Source: Cyanophora paradoxa
Lineage: Eukaryota; Glaucocystophyceae; Cyanophorales; Cyanophoraceae
Direction: 5' to 3'
Length of the DNA stretch: 64,000 nt
Assembly (NCBI GenBank): GCA_004431415.1
Contig: QPMI01000022.1
Span: forward strand, 248,001 to 312,000
The notes beneath the pieces are model-generated. The model was not told the DNA's origin and ran no database searches. It was given only the letters and a program-made list of their open reading frames with translations. A program made the position numbers and the translations under genes. Every line of letters begins with the position of its first letter. Position 1 is the first letter of the stretch. Shown here piece by piece: positions 13,825 to 24,750 of the stretch.

Positions 13825-15190
13825 CTAGAGGAGCGGGGCTGCGTGGCGGTCGGCGGCGGCCGAATCGTCCGCGGAGCCAAAGGCGCCGGCGCCCGCCCCC
13901 TCGTCCTCCAACAGCGCCGCGGGGCCATCCTCGCCCTATCCGTCATGTGAATTAGCTATAAACACAATCAAGTTGGAGCAGGCGGGAGGCCGTTGAATAT
14001 ATACGTACCTCGACACCGAATTCGAGGGCGGCGGCGGCATCGATCTCGTGGGCCGCCTCCGAATCCGCCGCGTAGGGCGCGAACGTCTCCGAGTCGAGCT
14101 GCTGGGCGTCCCTAGTGGCTTCCGCGTAGGTTTTGCCCTTCCCCATGTGGTTCGGGCCCTTCCTGCTGAGCCAGCCCCCCGCTGCGAGAATTCGAATCGA
14201 CTTCAGAGGGGGCGAACGAGAATACGAACACAATATAATCATGAAGCCTATGATGATTATAAGAAGCCTTATGAAAGGATCCGGAGTCGCACATCGGCAG
14301 GTGTTGAGGTATGTGTCGCGCGCGTCCTTCCACAAGGGCACTGGACCGCTGCAGCAGTTGACGTGGCCTTCTCCGGGCGACGTCGACGTTTTCGCGAGGG
14401 CCCAAGTCGACCCTGCGCAGAGCGGCGGGATTCGTTGGCGCGCAGTGCTCGAACGCGAATTTCAGCGCTGCGGCGATAGAATAGATCTGGAGTTTCGGCA
14501 CTAGTACTTTCGGTCCAGCTTACCAGGGGGGCAACAGACGCCGTTCTCGAGCCTCCCGATGTCGTAGCTGCTGGTGGAATAATTCGAACCGTCCACCGGT
14601 TTGAAATCGCCCACCTGGGCTTTCTCGGCACTGGCGACCTATGATGCACGACAATTAATGTATAATGATGACGTTAATCAAAGCAAATGAGCCTCGGAGC
14701 TCACGTTGGTCTCGTACAAGTTGTGGGGCCAGCTCATGAAGCGCACGTCGTTCGGGTTGGCCTTGAGGCCTTGCGCAACCTTCGCACTGAAGTCCGCGGG
14801 AATTTTCTTCGGTAGGATCTTAGCGCCTCCGGCACATTTGCCCCACCACATCCCGGTCTGAGTCTGCCTGCGCGTCGCGCCCGAGATCGCCCATGGCCAA
14901 GTCAGCCTGGCAGCCGATGGCGAAGATAGAGAGATTCACCGCAGTAAAGCTCATGTTTAACCACAAATAAATGAACTCGAATCTAGAACGGCGCGCTCGT
15001 CCCACGGTCCGAGGCGGCCGCGGCCCTGCTTTTTGAAGCTCTACTAGGCTAGACCTACCGTAATACGCCACAGCTATAGACGGAATTCGAATAGCATAAG
15101 CACGCACTCATACTCCCGTTGTTTCTCGTCGAGCTCGGCTATCACCTCCCTATTCTTTGCGACGAAGTCGGGGACGGTTTGGCGAAACAT
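13825..15190 (-). CDS. Unrecognised protein with paired cysteines
   Basis: Exons of about 15190-15108, 14867-14705, 14638-14524, 14412-14009 and 13935-13825 join in phase into 292 codons including stop. The N-terminus (MFRQTVPDFVAKNREVIAEL) is followed by a charged, helix-like stretch, then TGMWWGKCAGGAK, NDVRFMSWPHNLYETN and a Cys-rich part (NGVCCPPGSTWA, GHVNCCSGPVP, LNTCRCATPDP). A hydrophobic run (FIRLLIIIIGFMIILC, about 14280-14230) is either a membrane segment or an in-frame AT-rich intron with a GC donor. The C-terminus is acidic and Ala-rich. I do not recognise the family. The regular phases, the coherent splice sites and the clear contrast with surrounding repeats support a real gene. 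The start is the first ATG of the first exon. Confidence 0.65.
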
Positions 15191-15847
15191 GGTACGGGTC
15201 GATGAGCTGGTCTGGCCTCGGAACCGGCGCGGTGAGCAACTTGGCAAGCCGCGGCCCTAATTGACCTACGTGTACGTCATGATCAGAAAAGTTCGCCGGC
15301 CGCGCGCCGGGGCAACGCGCGGGGCGCAAGCATGCGCATGCACACTTCTATATCTATGATACGTATACGTATACGTATACATGATATAAGCGCAGAAGCG
15401 TATGCAGTTAACGTTGTACCGACCGAGGCCGGTATGCGCGGGGACCGCACCTTCGATTCAAGCCGCTGAGCTGCGACTTAGAGATCTCGATAACTCCGGA
15501 CTCCGGAAGCTCTCCGAGCCGGCGAGCAGAGCTCACGAACTTCGCGGAATGCCGGCCGGGTCGGCTCAGACCGTCGACGTCGGACTCGGCTGCTTTCGAT
15601 GCCTCGGATATCGATGGGACGTCGACGCAGCGGCCGCCGGGCGCGGGCCGAGTCCCGGCCGACTACTACCGGTAGTACTGGACCTACTACTGGTAGACTC
15701 CCGCCAGTCTCCCGCCGCCGGGCCGGAGTGACGGCGGACTCCGGGCGGAGTCCCTGACTCCCTGGCCCGGGGCGCCGGCCGTGGCCCGCGGCCGAGCGGC
15801 CCGCGGCCGGCGGCCGCGGCGTGCGGCGTGCCACGGACCACGGTGTG
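15191..15847. other. Intergenic sequence upstream of the LamG and Cys-protein genes
   Basis: No gene seen. It contains a TACGTA/TATACG alternating run at about 15359-15380 and GC-rich stretches with repeated GTCGACGTC-like words. Confidence 0.4.
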
Positions 15848-16112
15848 TACCGTAGAGCAGGAAAATACTGGACGCAGAAAATTAGTGGAGCCCGAAATTA
15901 GTGGACCGAAAACTTGACTAAGTCCACTAATTTCGGGCTCCAGTATTTTCCTGCTGCTAAGCTGCCCCATACAGTACCCCCCAAAATTACCGCCCCATAC
16001 AAGCCTGACAAGATTTTGGTCCACTAATTTCGGGCTCCAGTATTTTGCCTGAGGGAGGGCCAAGTTTTCTAGTCCACTAATTTCCGGCCCACTATTTTCC
16101 TGCTCTACGGTA
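15848..16112. mobile_element. MITE-like element, TACCGT...ACGGTA (copy 1)
   Basis: 265 bp bounded by inverted repeats: TACCGTAGAGCAGGAAAATA at the left and its near-exact complement at the right end. Further inside, the words CCACTAATTTCGGGCTCCAG and CAGTATTTTCCTGCT recur in both orientations, so the arms are long foldbacks. If the outer TA is a target duplication the element proper is CCGT...ACGG, as in Tc1/mariner-type MITEs (inference). A central segment (about 15965-16050) is shared with the element at 39507-39771. No coding capacity. Confidence 0.8.
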
Positions 16113-16254
16113 GTTCTTCAAGAACCTCCTACTAGTCTGGTAGGTCCGACGGTCCGGCGCCGCACGCCCGGCGCACTGCCGGGCGCCCGCGCGCGCGCGC
16201 GCGCCGCGGCCGCGCGCGCGCGGCGTGTGTAGTTCTTCAAGAACCTCCTACTAG
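16111..16254. repeat. 25-bp direct repeat around a CG-alternating block
   Basis: TAGTTCTTCAAGAACCTCCT plus ACTAG occurs at 16111-16135 and again at 16230-16254. Between the two lies a CGCGCG-rich, Z-DNA-prone block (about 16185-16225). Confidence 0.85.
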
Positions 16255-16857
16255 CTGGTCTGGTCTGCTAGGGTACAGTCTAGATCTGGAAAAGCCATTG
16301 GGGGCCGAACCCCGGGCCCACCCCCCCCCCCCCGGGGCCCCAGGCCGCCCCCCGCCCCCGGCTCCCCCACCCCCGTCCCCCCTCCCCCCCGGGGCCCGGG
16401 TTCTTTGGCGAACACGTTCGACATGAATTCGAATCGACCGTCGATTGTTTTTTTGCAACGGTCAACCGTTGAACGTTCTAAACTTGAAAAGCTTCGAATT
16501 CAAGCCGCGATTACCAGTAATATTAAATTCCCGCGGGCCGCGCCGGCCCGCGCGGGCCGCCGGGCCGGGCCGGGCCGCGGCCCGGCGCGGGCCCGCGCGC
16601 GGCTCGCCCGGCCCCGCGGCCGGGCCCCTGCAAGTTGCTGCAACTTACTAAGTTAGGCCGCTGCAACTTGCCAAGTTGCAAGGCCCATGGCCAGCCTCCC
16701 AGCTGCACTGGCAGGCTGCCGCCGGACGCCGGAGTCGCGGCCGGACGTCGACAACGGCGGACATCGGCCCGGCGGAGCAGCTGCAGCCGGCGCCTGCAGG
16801 GACGGCTGTGGGAGTCTGAGAGACCGGCTTGACTTGAAGCAGCCTCGAGCAGTGTTT

Positions 16858-17345
16858 GATATACTTTCAGTGGCAAGCTTTCATTTTGAAAGCTTTCTAG
16901 AAAGCTTTCTGAAAGCTTTCATGCCCTAAAAACGCAGGTGAAAGCTTTCAGTTTCGTTGCAACGGGGGGGTACCCTACAGCAGGCCTTCCGACGGAGTTT
17001 CATGCGGAAAACGACGGATTTGAGCAAGCTAGAGTGCAACAAAGCATAATGCCACACGGGGCAAACGGTTGCATGACGTTGTGGAAGGGCGGGGGCCGCT
17101 GGGGAAGGTGGCAGCCTCCGGAGCTGTACCCCCTCTTCCACTGAAACTTGGCTGAAAGGAGCTCAGGAGCACACGAGGGCCATGCGGGCTTTAAGATTGC
17201 AGTTGGAGATGGCATTGGAAAGCATAGACTTGTGTTTGGACGCTTGCTGGAAACAAATATTTCCGGTTTCGCTGGGCAAGGTTTCCTTGTATGGGAGCAA
17301 TCCTTTCAGAAAGCTTTCAGAAAGCTTTCATGAAAGCTTTCAGGG
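16858..17345. mobile_element. Foldback block bounded by GAAAGCTTTC clusters
   Basis: Clusters of the palindrome GAAAGCTTTC stand at 16870-16945 and 17305-17345 and enclose about 360 bp of unique sequence. The paired, inverted clusters suggest a non-autonomous foldback element. No coding sequence or clear target duplication is seen. Confidence 0.5.
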
Positions 17346-17522
17346 TGCCGGCGGGGAGTAAACTTTCACAAACACTGGCCTCGAGCGCGCGCGCGCGCCC
17401 GAGACACCTGCCAGGCTGTCCGGTCCGAATCGATATATCGGAGGGCCGGGGCGGCCGCGGTCGGGCGTGGTCGCAGCGCACTGGTGCAGTCGGGTCGCTG
17501 CAACTTGCAATTGGCAACTGCC

Positions 17523-20500
17523 ATGGCCCGCCCGCACCCAGTGGTCCTCGCGGCAGCGCTGGCCGTGGTGCTGGCCCTCGCGGCCCCCGCGGCCGTGGCC
17601 GGCGAGGCTTACGTGTGCAGCGAGATCCAGCCGCTTGAAGGCTCTCGCCTGCGGGTGCGTTGATCATGACGTTCGCTTTTGCGCGGGCCGGGGCGCCTTA
17701 AATCTTTAGGCTTGGGGCCGGCCTAGCCCTAGGCCTGCAGCTGGAGTCCTTTAAGCTTCAAACTTGCGCATGCATATGCATATGGCGAGGGCGGTGCCTC
17801 CGATATCGATCAAGTCTTAAAGCTTGTCCAGAATCACCGCTGCATTGCCTAGGGCCCGAAGGACGTGGACGTCGACCGGGCCATCGGGCTTTTGTTCGGC
17901 GTCCTTTCCGAAGTTCCTGACCCGCCCCCGCGGGCCGCGCCTGCGCCCGCAGGTGTACCTTCCCACGCCGGCGGAGCAGGCGCGCACCTTCTTCACGTCG
18001 GCGGGCCAGCGGGAGATGACGCTGGAGCTGTGGGCGAAGCTGCCGCGCGTGGCCGCGTTCCAGCCCGGCGGCGACGAGCGCGCCGACCTTGTCGAGGTCC
18101 CCGGCTACCTCCTCGTCACCGGTGCGGCGTGCCGTTTCCTTCGAATTCGAATCCCCCTCCGATCTCGGTTCGATTTCGATGTGGGCGCGCGCGCGCAGCG
18201 ATGCGGGCGGCCGACGGGGACCTGGCCCTGCGCGTGGACCTGGGCGGGAACCTGACGTTCGCCACGACCTCGCGGGCCGCCGAGGCCGAGTACTGGACGC
18301 ACTACGCGCTCGTCTTCACGGTGGACGGGGCGGACCCGAGCCCGAACGCGACGCGCGTCGCCGCCTACGTCAACTTCACGGCGGCCGGCGAGCAGTGGAC
18401 GGGCGCCGCGCCGCGGGCGCTCGAGGCGATCGGGGCCTTGGACTGGGGCTTCGAGATCGCCGAGAGCCCCTTCGCCGTCCGCCGCAACGTGCGCCGGGGC
18501 CGCGACTCTCGGATCAAATCCTCGGATCGAGCTTGGCCGTTGGCCCCGCTGACCCGGCCCCTCGCCCAGTTCCGGGTCTGGAGGCGGGCGCTCTCCCTCG
18601 AGCAGCTCTTCTCGAACCGCTTCCGCCGCATCTGGGGCGGCGCCGACAACTACACGACCCTCTTCCCCGACCTGAAGATCAACAGTGCGCGCGTTCAATT
18701 TCCCGTTGAAATTGGGCGTCGATCCCGATGGCGATCGCGAGCTCGAGGCTGACCCGCGGCGCCCCCGCCCATGTCGCCCCGCAGTTCCCTTTGACTTTTA
18801 CGCGCCCGGGTCGGTGTTCACTCTCGGCGGCCCGCCCAACAACGACGTCGACTGCGCGGCCCTTGGCATCGACACGGCTGCCCCGAGCTACGGGCCCGTC
18901 TACTGGGTCCAGACGAGCGCGGAGTTCTGCGGCTTTTTTGGGGGGGTACGGCCCCCGCCGGCGAGACCGCCTGCCACTGCGACCACTGCCTCTTCGCCCC
19001 CGAGGGCACCGCAACGACGGACCCGAACGGCGGCGGCGGCTCCAGCGGCGGCGACGGCTCCGGGGGCAGCACGGGTACCGCGGGCAACAGCACAGGGGGC
19101 AGCAGCAGCGGGGGCAGCACGGGGGCCCAGTGCTACCCGCCGGCCCCGGTCCCGCCCCTGACCGCGACGTACCAGGTCCGCGCCCGCCTCGCCCTTTCAA
19201 TTTTGCGGGCGGCCGAAACCCGAGCCTTATTAAATCCAAAACTAAACTAATGGCCTCCGGCGCATTATAATTATAATTACGAGCTTATTAGAAACTATCT
19301 CAAAGCTATCTACAATCCGAAAAGCCGGGTTTGAAGCTGATATATAAGGGCCCCCGCCGCAGATTTCGTGCCCGCCGAGCCTGACCATCCCGCGCGTGGG
19401 CCCCGTCAACGTGACCGCCGGCGGCGCCGGCGCCCCCAAGCCGCTCTGCGGCGCACGCATGCCTGACCTCCGCTACCTGATTGCAGGTCCGTTAATTCAA
19501 TTTCACCTTAGGCTTATAACTAAACTAGCTGTTCATATTCAACGGAAGCTTTTAAGATATTTCATCTTTTACTGAAGTCTGTTTTCAGGGGACTGGTCCG
19601 ACCCGCGCGTGGGCTTCTCCCAGCATCCGGAGGCGGGTGCCTTCCTCCCGGGGCCCCTCGACACGCCCGCGACGTCGACGGATGCAGACTGGCTCGCCTC
19701 GGGCTACGGCGGCCCGTTCAACGCCAGCATCCGCGCGAGCCTCAGCATCACAAACCCGACCGACGTCGTGCGAAGCTTTGTACTCGCTTCGAATTCAGAG
19801 CCTCGAACTTAGGCCCTGTCCCTCTCGCCGCCGCCGCAGGGACCGAGGGGCGCCTGCTCCTTCGACCTGTTCGTGAAGGACGACGGCCCGCCCCTGTACC
19901 CGGGGGCCTGCCCGCCGCCCCTCCGCCTCGTGCCCATCGCCTGCCAGCCCGGGACCGGCTTCGGCCCCTGCGCGATCAATTTCCCGGACTTGCGGCCCAA
20001 CGTGACGCGCCGCATCGACTGCATCCCGCCCGTGCCCGCAAAGGCCAGCGACTACGTGCAGGAGAGCGCGAGCGGCAGCTACGACAACCCGAACGTGCAG
20101 CCGGGGGCGACGTGGCAGGACCAGCTGCCCATGCCCCCGTACTCCCGCAGCGTCCGGGTCCGCCACAGCCGCTACGTATACCCCCAGGGCGCCTCCTGCT
20201 CTGTCAAGGTCCAGGCGAGCTTCCCCCCCCCCCCCCCCCTCCTCCCCCCCGTTTCCCCCTTTTACCTTCCTATCTTTTACCTTTCTTCTTCAACCAGGCG
20301 TACGTGCCGGACCCGTGGGTGACGTGGAAGCCGGTGCTCACGGGCAGCCACGATGCGGTCAACACCTCGGCCGTCGCCGCCGGCGCCGACGCGCGCATCT
20401 TGCTCGAGGCCCCGTGCGCGTACCTCCCCCCCCCCCCCCCCCACCCCGCCCCGCCCGGCCCTGTTCCTCCTTCCCCCTAGGCCTCCCTCTCCCCCTCTTC

Positions 20501-21355
20501 CCCCCCCCCCCCCCCATCCCTCCCCTCCCCACCCCACCTCCTCCCCACCCCTCCTCCATTCCTCTTCCGCTCCCTCATCCACCCCCCTCTACCCTCTACC
20601 CCCACCCACCTTCACCCCACCCACTGGGCCGCCCTTCACCCCCACCCAGCCGTGGACCCTCTTCAGAGCCCGCTAGCCCGCTGCGCATAACCCCCCCCCC
20701 CCCCCTACCTCCAATCCCCCTACCCCCCTCCACCCCCAGCCAGCCGAGGATCCTCTAGCTCTTGAGAGCCGGCGAGCCCGGCAATCCGGGATCCCTGACT
20801 TCATTTGATCGGCGCAGCGTGAACTCGTCGCACCTGCAGATGCTCCCGCTGCACTGCTCGTTCCGCGTCCTGCGGGTCGAGAACCACCCGCTCCTGGGCC
20901 TGCCCGGCCCCGACGTGGACCCACGTGCACAGACCCTCCTCTTCAACTTCACGTCGGGGGCGCCCTACGAGTACCCCTACGTCATCGGGTACCGCGGGTC
21001 CTACGTCGCCACGGGCAGCTTCAGCCGGGAGGTCCCGGCCTCCTACCTCGAGAACCCCTCGTGCGCACCTCTTAATGAAATGATCCAGCCCTTTCAAACC
21101 CTCTGAGCCTGCCGCTCGCTGCGCGCGCCGCAGGATCCAGCCGGGGGAGGCCCTCCGCACCTACGTCTACAGCTTGTCATGTCCGCCATGGCCCCGCCGC
21201 CTTTCCGCACGCCCTCGCTTCTGCCAGGCTGACTTCGCCATTTCCCATTTCCCGCAGGCGCCTTCAACGAGGGGCTGCCGGAGCCGGCCAAGTTCGTCCG
21301 CGTCTCGATGGCCCCCCTCCGGATCGAGATCCGCAAGCCCGCGGCGCCCGCGTAG
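17523..21355 (+). CDS. Secreted LamG-domain (concanavalin-like) protein
   Basis: About 14 exons join in phase from ATG 17523 to TAG 21353-21355 (roughly 760 residues). The first exon is a signal peptide: MARPHPVVLAAALAVVLAL ending ...AAVAGEAYVC. A LamG-like domain follows over exons at about 17953-18684 (MTLELWAKLP, LALRVDLGGNLTF, YWTHYALVFTVDG, QFRVWRRALSLEQL). Then come Cys-containing segments, a Gly/Ser-rich spacer (about 19010-19130) and a C-terminal part (PYSRSVRVRHSRYVYP, YVPDPWVTWKPVLTGSHD, YEYPYVIGYRGSYVATGSF). LamG domains bind glycans or proteins, so an extracellular or cell-surface role is likely. Near 18946 a G-run would break the frame; a 59-bp intron (about 18946-19004, acceptor GAG) restores it. 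One intron (20414-20817) is a 0.4-kb polypyrimidine tract. Function beyond LamG is unknown. Confidence 0.82.
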
Positions 21356-21782
21356 CAGCCGATCGCGACCCTGCCCCCGGCCCCAGGGGTGGCTTTGCCC
21401 TGACCGCGAGCCGCGGCCGCGGCTATAGCTAGCTATAGATCGCGGCTTCCTTGGCGCCCTAGGCTTCAACAAGTTCACTGATTGCTGTTGTTATTTGATT
21501 GCAGTAGGCTCACATGTAGCGAACCCTGGCGGACCTAGGCCTGTTGCCAGCCCCCGAACTTCGAAGGCCGGGCAGGCGCCGCGCGCCACGCTGTATATAT
21601 TTGCTCTTTATCGCCACAAGTAGAGACTGTTGTGATCATGACTTTAAGAGTTCTCGGTCGACGTCGCGCAAATGCTTTGCTATATCGATACAGATCTGTT
21701 CGCTTGCACTTGGGCTCGCGATCGGTAGCAAGTAAAAAAAATTATTCAAAGTACTCTGCATGAATTCGAATACACGCATCAA
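21356..21782. other. Tail-to-tail intergenic region
   Basis: 427 bp between convergent genes with short AT-rich palindromes (TATAGCTAGCTATAG at about 21423) and an A-run near 21735. No gene seen. Confidence 0.5.
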
Positions 21783-24704
21783 CTAGGGATTCTTGATATT
21801 CTTTCTCGGATCGGGGCGGAGCAAATTCTCGCCCCTGTTCCGCCAGTCCATGAAGCCGCCTTCTCCGAGGGTCACAGCCAGTGCCGCAAGGGGCACCCAA
21901 GGCGGGACAAGGCCGGCGAGCACGGCGCCCGCCACCAGCAGCAGACGGATGCGAATGTCGCAGCGTTTCCACGTGTCATAAAGAGAGTCGTGGGGGTCGA
22001 ATCTAGAGGCTGCCACGGCAATCAGCGCCCAGCAAAGGGCCGGGATGCATATGGTCAGGACCGCTGTCACGCCGGTGCCGAAATGCGTGGAGGCAAAGGC
22101 AAAGCTCGTCCGGAATGTTCTGAAGACAAGCAAAAGTTTGGTGAAGAAGCGAACAAGGTCCACGAAACTCTCAGCGCAATGTCTCGGCGTCAGGAGAAAG
22201 GACGCGACGAAATAGCCTTGGATGGCGTTGCACGAAGAGCACGGGAAGCCGCAGACTGCTTTGGTGCCGCAGGTGCAACTAATAGCTTGGAAGCCCAGGG
22301 TCCTGAGGATTTCCTCAAACCTGTTGCGGGAATTCGATGCTAGCCTTCTCTTGCAAATCTCGAGAATGTCGGGGTGGTTCTGTGAGAGCCACCTGAACTG
22401 CGCGACGGTCCCAAAGAGGCAGGCCGTTCGCCGCTCCTGCGTCGCTGGATTCAAGTACTCCACTAAGATGTTGAAGATGCCGCAATGGGGACAGGGCTGA
22501 TACGATCCGACCAGCTGGTTGCATTTCCCACAGTTCAACCAGCTGGGATCTGGTCTCTGCGCGACATTCATCACGACAGTGAGGTGAGCAGCTGCGCATC
22601 CAGCAGCAGAAGCGTCAGAATATGAAGTACGCGTACCGTTCCTGTATGCGTCTGCTTCAGTTTGGCGGGTTTAACGTCGCGATCGCACGCACTCGAATTC
22701 ACTGAATCTATAGCTAACGCCGAGCCCGAGCCGACGGCTCGGCGATTGAGTAGCTTTGAGTTCGGCTCCGGCCGCAGCGATATCTGCATGATTCGCGCTT
22801 TTGTCATTAATCATATAGAAAAACTAATAATTATACGATGCATGGTCTGGATGAAGCGAAAAGAAGTTACCTGCTTTGCGCGATCGCGCCCTGTCTGATT
22901 CTGCGGTGCTGTACATGTTTGATGCTCCTGCTGTGCTGTCGCCGGGTTGCTGGTCTGTGCCGGTGTGCTGCAGCTGGACACGCCCTCTTTTAAGCCTAAA
23001 ACGTTTACGCCGCAGCCACGGAACGTATTTCCTTCCTCGGCTTCTGGGTGCCTCCGTAGCGACACTCGCATGCCTCTGTGACAATAGAATAGGTAGTTTT
23101 CCACCAGATGCAGCTGCAGCTGGTCATGAGCGTCTCCGGTGCATGCAACGTTTATGCCCAAAAAGGTGCAGCCGCTGACGAGGTTCTGTCGGACAATTAC
23201 CGGTGCTATCTCTCCAGCTGAAGAGGCCGTAGCCGATTGCGATCGGGATACAATGCTCCCAGTGTTGATGTTTATACCGCAAGCGTAGCGACTCCCCAAA
23301 CATGAGACGGCATTGTCGACAATCGCAATTTTAATGTTCTGAGCATGATCATGAGAACGTTTTGGCGTCAGATGACAAGTTTTCAGAGCGATTGAGATTG
23401 GAATTGATTACCTCACAATCACCAGAGCTCGAGGCAGAATCCGAAGGGGTTGGGTTTATGTGGATACCCAAACCACAGCTGGCGATCCTGTTGCCATCGA
23501 CATTCTCAGGGCGGATGCCTCTGCATTCGAGCGTGCAGATGTGAGACATGAATTTGCATACGAGTAATGTTAAAGAGGATATGAATTTGAAAGCACCTCA
23601 AGCTGATTCCGCAATCCCTCCCGATAATTATCGTATTCTTCACTACCAGCGAGCCAGCGGATGGACTTGTGCAGATGCCGCGTCCACGCCCAGGGCCAAT
23701 GTAGTTACTAATAACTCGTGCTTCCGCTTCCGTGTCCAAAAGGATTGCTGTCAATTATGGAGAGTAAATGCTTACGTAAATGCTTCGATTTATTGAGGAA
23801 AACGAGCAAAACAATTGCTCTATTTGGAACTTTGTCGTGCCAAGGAAAACGAGAAAAACAATTGCGACACCTGTGGCTCCGGCTGTGTCATCGATACCGT
23901 CAGCGAAATCGAAAGGGACGTCCGTCGCAGGGCCTGAGGGCAACAAAGATTTGTTCAAATATCGAAAGCGAAATCGTCCATTACCAACATAAAAAATGGA
24001 AACACACCTCCTCCATAGATCTCGTTCGCTTCGAAGAGAGCTTTCGTATGACGAGCGCGAACGGCAACCAAGTCGCAGCCGTTGCGTAGCACGTTGTTGC
24101 TGAGGATGAAATTGAAGCACCCGCTTTCATCCGTGATTGGCTCGCAATTGTCGGAGTTGACGTCAATGCAAACGTTCCGCTCGCTGAAGATGGTGCACGC
24201 ACGCACAACCACGTGTGCCGGACCCCGCACTGAAATGGTGGATGATGTCGAATTCGCAGAATTTGAAAGAGGCGCGGGCCGGTCATCTCCAATCGTGAGG
24301 CCTAACAGCGAGACTTGAACCCTGAGCTTCTTCGCTTCGCCGAAGCAGGGATTGACGGGGCGCCCCGGGTCCACCGGCGCATTCCAGCCGTCGATCGCGA
24401 TCAGGTCGGCATTGGTTGGGAGCGCCGACCCATCCAACACAGAGGACCGGCTCCCGAATATGATAACAGAAACGCTGATTGCCAGGCCTTTCAACAGCAC
24501 ATACCTGACGACTCTCTCAGCTGATCATGATGCAGGCTTAATTGGGGAAGCATTTGAAAACTCTCTGTACGCGATATACCTGCCAGGGCGGAGACCGATG
24601 CGGACTTGGCGGTAGCTGTCGGTGCGGCCGATTTCGGCAATGCGGTCGAGCATTGCGTGCAGCTCTTCGGCAGAGCCGACAACAATCGCATTTTCACTCG
24701 TCAT
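21783..24704 (-). CDS. Parallel beta-helix protein with zinc ribbons and membrane segments
   Basis: Six exons (about 24704-24580, 24504-24008, 23747-23597, 23520-23412, 23338-22871, 22556-21783) join in phase to about 707 residues. The start resembles pectin-lyase-like proteins: IVVGSAEELHAMLDRIAEI, then VRIGLRPGRYVLL. Short repeats with the rhythm of right-handed beta-helices follow (VVVRACTIFSERNVCIDV, FILSNNVLRNGCDLVAVRA, RVISNYIGPGRGRGICTS, IVRQNLVSGCTFLGINV). The last exon is different: two zinc-ribbon-like pairs (CGKCNQL...CPHCG and CTCGTK...CSSC) and three hydrophobic stretches (for example VTAVLTICIPALCWALIAVA), so the C-terminus is probably membrane-bound. Such repeats often bind or cut polysaccharides, but no catalytic motif is recognised. 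It starts 46 bp after the stop codon of the helicase gene on the same strand. Confidence 0.78.
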
Positions 24705-24750
24705 CTCTTTCTCAACAGCTTCGCACACTGAGGCCCGTAATTACAAATGA

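Noticed and set aside
14172..14290. Transmembrane segment FIRLLIIIIGFMIILC as certain
   Set aside because: The same bases fit an in-frame AT-rich intron with a GC donor, so membrane insertion cannot be claimed.
18930..19010. Apparent frameshift at a T6G7 homopolymer in the LamG gene
   Set aside because: A 59-bp intron (GTACGG ... CCCCCGAG) restores the frame exactly, so a sequencing error or pseudogene is not needed, although the GAG acceptor is weaker than CAG.
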